Part shown: positions 60,449 to 64,000 of the stretch, one piece after another | Position numbering within the stretch: the first letter of the stretch is position 1 | Layout of the letters: each line of letters starts with the position of its first letter | Origin: an uncultured Pelagibacteraceae bacterium | GTDB taxonomy: Bacteria; Pseudomonadota; Alphaproteobacteria; Pelagibacterales; Pelagibacteraceae | Direction: 5' to 3' | Length of the DNA: 64,000 nucleotides | NCBI GenBank assembly: GCA_902570125.1 | Contig: CACFXK010000004.1 | Span: 1-64,000, forward strand | The notes under the pieces: model-generated | The model's input: the letters and a program-made list of their open reading frames with translations, nothing else | Databases searched by the model: none | What the model was told of the DNA's origin: nothing | Made by a program: the position numbers and the translations under genes

Positions 60449-61779
60449 TGGATTTCTTTAGCCCAGAAATAATTGGAGCAATAATGATTGGTTGCATGTT
60501 ATTTGCAATCTTTGTTGGTTTCCCAATTTCATTTACTTTAATATTTTTAGGCCTTGTTTTTGGATATTGGGGTTTTGGCAAATTAGTTTTTTATTTAATG
60601 ACCCTTCAGTTCAATATGATTATGACAGAGAATACACTCGCCGCCGTGCCACTCTTTATTTTTATGGGAATTTTAATGGAGCAAGCAGGTCTAATGGAAA
60701 GATTGTTTAATGCAGTTCAATTAATGCTCTCTAAGACAAGAGGAGCTTTGTTTTATGCGGTAATGTTTGTCTCAACAATTTTTGCAGCTGCAACTGGAAT
60801 AGTTGGTGCATCAGTTACAATTTTAGGAATTATGGCAGGTAAAACTATGATTAGAACTGGTTATGATACTAGACTGTCTGCTGGGTTAATCTGTGCTGGC
60901 GGAACTCTTGGAATTTTAATTCCTCCAAGTATTATGTTAGTTGTGATGGGACCTGTTTTAGAAATTCCTGTCACAGATTTATTTGCTGCTGCCATAATGC
61001 CAGGTATTTTATTAGCATGTCTGTACGCAGCTTACACAACATTAAGATGTTATCTAAATCCAAAACTTGGCCCTGTTTTACCAGCAAACGAACAACCTAC
61101 TAATATGACTAAGGTTTGGTATGAATTTATTATGGGACTAATTCCTCCTGCAGGATTAGTTTTTTTTGCACTAGGAAGTATTCTATTTGGTCTTGCTACT
61201 CCAACTGAAGGAGCTGGTATGGGAGCTTTTGGTGCTATCTTACTTGCACTAACATATAAAAAATTAACTCTCCCAGGTTTAAAAGATGCTCTTTTAAAAA
61301 CTTTAGAGATTACAGCACTAATAATGTTTTTAGTTGCTGCATCAAATTTTTTTGGAGCAGTATTCTCAAAATTAGGAACTCCATCTCTGTTAACTGATTT
61401 TCTTTTAAATTTAGAGGTTAATAGGTACGTAATATTAGCAATTATAATGGCTGCTATTTTTTTATTAGGATGGCCTTTAGAGTGGGTACCAATAGTATTA
61501 ATAGTATTGCCAATTGTATTACCTTTAGTAATAGAGTTAGGATTTAATCTTACATGGTTTGCAATATTAGTAGCCGTTAATCTCCAAACCGCCTGGCTCT
61601 CACCTCCTGTTGCATTATCTGCTTATTTCTTAAAAGGTGTGGTTCCAGAATGGGATTTAAAAGATATCTATCTTGGCATGATGCAATTTATGGTTATCCA
61701 AGTCATTGGTTTAGTATTAATTATAATATTTCCAAAAATAGCATTGTGGTTGCCTGGGGTAATGTACCCATCACCTTAG
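60439..61779 (+). CDS. dctM: TRAP transporter large permease subunit (DctM)
   Basis: The 446-aa membrane protein has about twelve spans. Family patterns are NTLAAVPLFIFMGILMEQAGLMERLF, GGTLGILIPPSIMLVV and LFGLATPTEGAGMGAFGAI. It transports the substrate with sodium. Its stop overlaps the convergent EamA gene by 4 bp, with no terminator between them. Confidence 0.95.
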   Translation: MALMDFFSPEIIGAIMIGCMLFAIFVGFPISFTLIFLGLVFGYWGFGKLVFYLMTLQFNMIMTENTLAAVPLFIFMGILMEQAGLMERLFNAVQLMLSKTRGALFYAVMFVSTIFAAATGIVGASVTILGIMAGKTMIRTGYDTRLSAGLICAGGTLGILIPPSIMLVVMGPVLEIPVTDLFAAAIMPGILLACLYAAYTTLRCYLNPKLGPVLPANEQPTNMTKVWYEFIMGLIPPAGLVFFALGSILFGLATPTEGAGMGAFGAILLALTYKKLTLPGLKDALLKTLEITALIMFLVAASNFFGAVFSKLGTPSLLTDFLLNLEVNRYVILAIIMAAIFLLGWPLEWVPIVLIVLPIVLPLVIELGFNLTWFAILVAVNLQTAWLSPPVALSAYFLKGVVPEWDLKDIYLGMMQFMVIQVIGLVLIIIFPKIALWLPGVMYPSP

Positions 61780-62669
61780 TTAGACTTATTTATTTGAGGT
61801 ATAATAGTTCCAACTAGAATTATTGCTAAAGATATAAAAACCTTGGTTGAAATTGGAGAGTCAATTATTAACCAAGACATTGTTGCACCAATAGGGCCTG
61901 TTAAAGGATACATTAAACTAATTCTACCTACTGGAACTCTTCTAAGAGCAAAATTATAAAACAAATATGCTCCAAACGTTATACAAGATAAAGTTATAGC
62001 CGCTAAAACTGGTGGTGAAAAATTTAAATAATTTTTATATTCAAAACTTGAATTTGGCCAAATTAAAAAAAGAACTAATAAAGATAGTATAGCACCAATA
62101 AAATATTGATAAGTATTAACGCCCAATTGATCAACTTTAGTTTGCATAAATCTTCTTCCTAAAACCTCATTTACGGAAACACAAATCATTCCTAAAAAGA
62201 TTATTAAATCACCAATATAATTTCCTTGTCCTGATTTTGTTTGACTTGTAAGTAAAATTAAAGTTCCAATAATTGTTATAAAGGCTCCAATAATTACTTT
62301 TATTTCAATTTTTTCTTTTAAAAAAAGTCTTGCAACAAATGGTTGCCATATTGGTAAAGTGCTAATTAAAGCAACTCCATTTACAGGTGAGGTAAGTAGA
62401 AGACCAATATGAAAACTTAGAGTAACAAGAAAAGGATTTAATAAACCCATTAAAAAAGGAGTAAATCCAATTTTTTTAATTTTTAAATCTGCTCTCATGA
62501 TTAAAGCAAAAATTAACATCAAAATAAATGCTAAGGAGAATCGTACTGCCATTAAATCCATTACATAAAATTCCTGTAATGCTAATTTCACAAATGGTGG
62601 ACCTGACCCGAAACCTATTACTGCCACAAACATAGAAACGTAGCCAATATTATTTTTTAGAAAATTCAT
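61776..62669 (-). CDS. EamA-family (DMT) transporter
   Basis: The 297-aa protein has about ten membrane helices in two EamA repeats (about 10-140 and 150-290). The first repeat has AVRFSLAFILMLIFAL and the second ISLMYPLTGPIGATMSWLII. Members export or import amino acids or nucleotide sugars; the substrate is not predictable. It is convergent with dctM and divergent from the NCS1 gene. Confidence 0.92.
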   Translation of the reverse strand: MNFLKNNIGYVSMFVAVIGFGSGPPFVKLALQEFYVMDLMAVRFSLAFILMLIFALIMRADLKIKKIGFTPFLMGLLNPFLVTLSFHIGLLLTSPVNGVALISTLPIWQPFVARLFLKEKIEIKVIIGAFITIIGTLILLTSQTKSGQGNYIGDLIIFLGMICVSVNEVLGRRFMQTKVDQLGVNTYQYFIGAILSLLVLFLIWPNSSFEYKNYLNFSPPVLAAITLSCITFGAYLFYNFALRRVPVGRISLMYPLTGPIGATMSWLIIDSPISTKVFISLAIILVGTIIPQINKSN

Positions 62670-62734
62670 TAAATTACAAAATTATGGATATCACTATTAT
62701 AGACATATAAATATTTTAGTTTAAGGTTACATTA

Positions 62735-64000
62735 GTGAGTCAGAATATAGAATTAAAAAATTTTGAATTAGCCACAGTTAACCCAAGTAATAAAACATGG
62801 ACATCAATTGATTTATTTTGCTTTTGGGCTAATAGTATCCAGACCATTACAGGTTTTGCGTTAATAGCCTCTTTATATTTAATATATAATCTTAGTACTG
62901 TACTGGTCTTATCTTCTTCATTAGCCGCCTCTATATTAATTTATTTTTTTACATCATTGATTGGCAAACCATCACAAAAGCATGGATTACCTTTTCCTGT
63001 TATGCTCAGAATTTCCATGGGCTTAAGTGGAGCCAAATACTTAAGTCTTTTAAGATCTGTCATTGGAGTAATTATGTTTGGTATTCAAACATTTTTTATA
63101 TCAAAATCAATTACATATCTAATTAGAATTTTTATTTATTATAACCTAGATAGTCAAATTTTAGATGATCAAGTGTTTTTAGCTTTTTTTCTTGGATTAA
63201 ATATTATTGATTGGATTTCATTAGTATTAACTTTTGTTGTTCAGTATTTTTTATTTACAAATGGACAAAGGTTTAATCAAAGATTTTTAAAGTTTTCAGC
63301 CATCTTTGTTTATTTAGGTTTGTTAGTCTTTTTCTTAATTTTAACTTCTGAAAATCACACACAAATTTTTCAGTCTCTTAAATCAAATACAACAGATGGA
63401 AATTTTTTTTCAAAATCTAACGTTTTACCTTTTGTAGTTTTAACAGGTACAATTTTCTCTTACTTCTCAATTGTGTTGTTAAATTTTGGAGATTTTTCTA
63501 GATATGTCAAAACAGATAAAGATCTAAAATTGGGAAACCTTAGTCTTTTTCTAAATATGATTTTGTTTTCATTTTTAGTGACATCTATAGTTGTTGGAGT
63601 AGATGTTGTTTTAAATCAAAAGCTTATTGTTGTTGATCAAATATTAACTAAGCCAATGGATATTATTGGAAAATTAGACAATACTGGCTTAACTGTGTTT
63701 GTTCTAATTTTTATAATTTTTTCGTCCCTATCTACTAATTTAATTTCTAATTATGTACCTACGCAAAATAGTATAATAAATTTTATTCCTAATAATCTAG
63801 ATCTCAAAACCTCTGGAGTATTAATTTTAATAATTGGTTTTATTGCTGGAGGTTTGTGGCCATCTATTTTAAGTCAAATAGGTGTAATAAATATTATCGA
63901 CAGCCTTGCAGCATTTTTTGGTCCAATCTTTGCAATAATAATTGCTGACTACTATCTAGTGAAAAAAGGTAAAGTAAATCACAAAGATCTGTTTTTTTTG
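62735..64000 (+). CDS. NCS1-family nucleobase/cation symporter, N-terminal part
   Basis: The frame runs from GTG 62735 to the window end (422 codons) without a stop, so the C-terminus is cut. The GTG is the only plausible start after an in-frame stop at 62717, with TAAGG 8 bp before it. The sequence has the NCS1 pattern: NPSNKTWTSIDLFCFWANS near the start, KHGLPFPVMLRISMG, and FGDFSRYVKTDKDLKLG later. About ten membrane spans are present. Members take up hydantoin, allantoin, cytosine or other nucleobases; the ligand is unknown. Confidence 0.9.
   Translation, partial: MSQNIELKNFELATVNPSNKTWTSIDLFCFWANSIQTITGFALIASLYLIYNLSTVLVLSSSLAASILIYFFTSLIGKPSQKHGLPFPVMLRISMGLSGAKYLSLLRSVIGVIMFGIQTFFISKSITYLIRIFIYYNLDSQILDDQVFLAFFLGLNIIDWISLVLTFVVQYFLFTNGQRFNQRFLKFSAIFVYLGLLVFFLILTSENHTQIFQSLKSNTTDGNFFSKSNVLPFVVLTGTIFSYFSIVLLNFGDFSRYVKTDKDLKLGNLSLFLNMILFSFLVTSIVVGVDVVLNQKLIVVDQILTKPMDIIGKLDNTGLTVFVLIFIIFSSLSTNLISNYVPTQNSIINFIPNNLDLKTSGVLILIIGFIAGGLWPSILSQIGVINIIDSLAAFFGPIFAIIIADYYLVKKGKVNHKDLFFL

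Noticed and set aside
1..64000. tRNA, rRNA, CRISPR, insertion sequence or prophage genes
   Set aside because: Reading both strands I saw no cloverleaf, direct-repeat array, transposase or phage structural gene. A tRNAscan and repeat search would be decisive for short elements.

Overview
The window looks like a chromosome segment of a SAR11-clade alphaproteobacterium (Candidatus Pelagibacter or a close relative). The DNA is very AT-rich. Genes are packed almost without spacers, many joined by TAATG start/stop overlaps. The gene content is that of an oligotrophic marine methylated-amine and organosulfur user: betaine-homocysteine methyltransferase, three dimethylglycine/sarcosine dehydrogenase paralogs, ETF and ETF-quinone oxidoreductase, an OpuAC-type transporter, TRAP and ferric-iron transporters, and a DddP-like M24 enzyme. 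The assignment rests on content and style, not on a database match. No rRNA, tRNA, CRISPR, insertion sequence or prophage was seen.

Layout. 1-693 (minus): purK (cut by the window edge) and purE. 781-4176 (plus): an M19 dipeptidase-family protein, an unrecognised 551-aa protein, a DUF3726-like protein and a 55-aa four-cysteine protein. 4173-8843 (minus): a Yip1-like membrane protein, then an operon of substrate-binding protein, permease, short MetF-like protein and GcvT/DmdA-like protein, punctuated by two strong stem-loops. 8976-19202 (plus): bhmT, a dimethylglycine dehydrogenase-like flavoprotein, a SAM methyltransferase, a quaternary-ammonium-type Rieske oxygenase, a SET protein, the DddP-like enzyme, a P-loop kinase with an HxGH nucleotidylyltransferase, an ECHDC3-like crotonase, a CoA-binding protein, an NQO1-like flavoprotein, a DUF4864 protein and a small membrane protein. 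19243-25021 (plus): a second dehydrogenase followed by etfB, etfA and ETF-QO.

25022-25863 (minus): DUF2237 and hisI. 25944-36690 (plus): folE, acuI-like reductase, a LysR regulator, a ferric-iron ABC transporter behind a good Fur box, the third dehydrogenase, a TauD-family dioxygenase and an AEC transporter. 36692-38796 (minus): a tartrate/D-malate dehydrogenase-like enzyme and guaC. 38899-46785 (plus): haloacetate dehalogenase-like hydrolase, tldD and tldE, a TPR protein, a histidine phosphatase, an aminotransferase, a SOUL protein and a cupin. 46841-52847 (minus): a small basic protein with its own promoter-, leader- and terminator-like signals, a metal-less M24 protein, a FAH-fold protein, an M23-like protein, an SDR, TerC and a GMC oxidoreductase. 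52928-61779 (plus): a Baeyer-Villiger-type monooxygenase, an FKBP-rhodanese fusion, SDR, aldehyde dehydrogenase, 3-hydroxyisobutyrate dehydrogenase-like protein and a TRAP transporter. 61776-64000: an EamA exporter (minus) and an NCS1 permease (plus, cut by the edge).

How the genes fit together (inference). Betaine-like osmolytes enter through the OpuAC/ProW transporter. BhmT removes one methyl group to make methionine. The FAD-GcvT dehydrogenases oxidise dimethylglycine and sarcosine, passing C1 units to tetrahydrofolate and electrons through ETF and ETF-QO to ubiquinone. The GcvT-like/MetF-like pair may feed a further methyl group into the folate pool. The Rieske enzyme and DddP-like enzyme suggest further quaternary-ammonium or sulfonium substrates. 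The most interesting unexplained parts are the 781-4176 quartet, the kinase-nucleotidylyltransferase pair at 15922-16703, and the leader/small-protein unit at 46795-47145.
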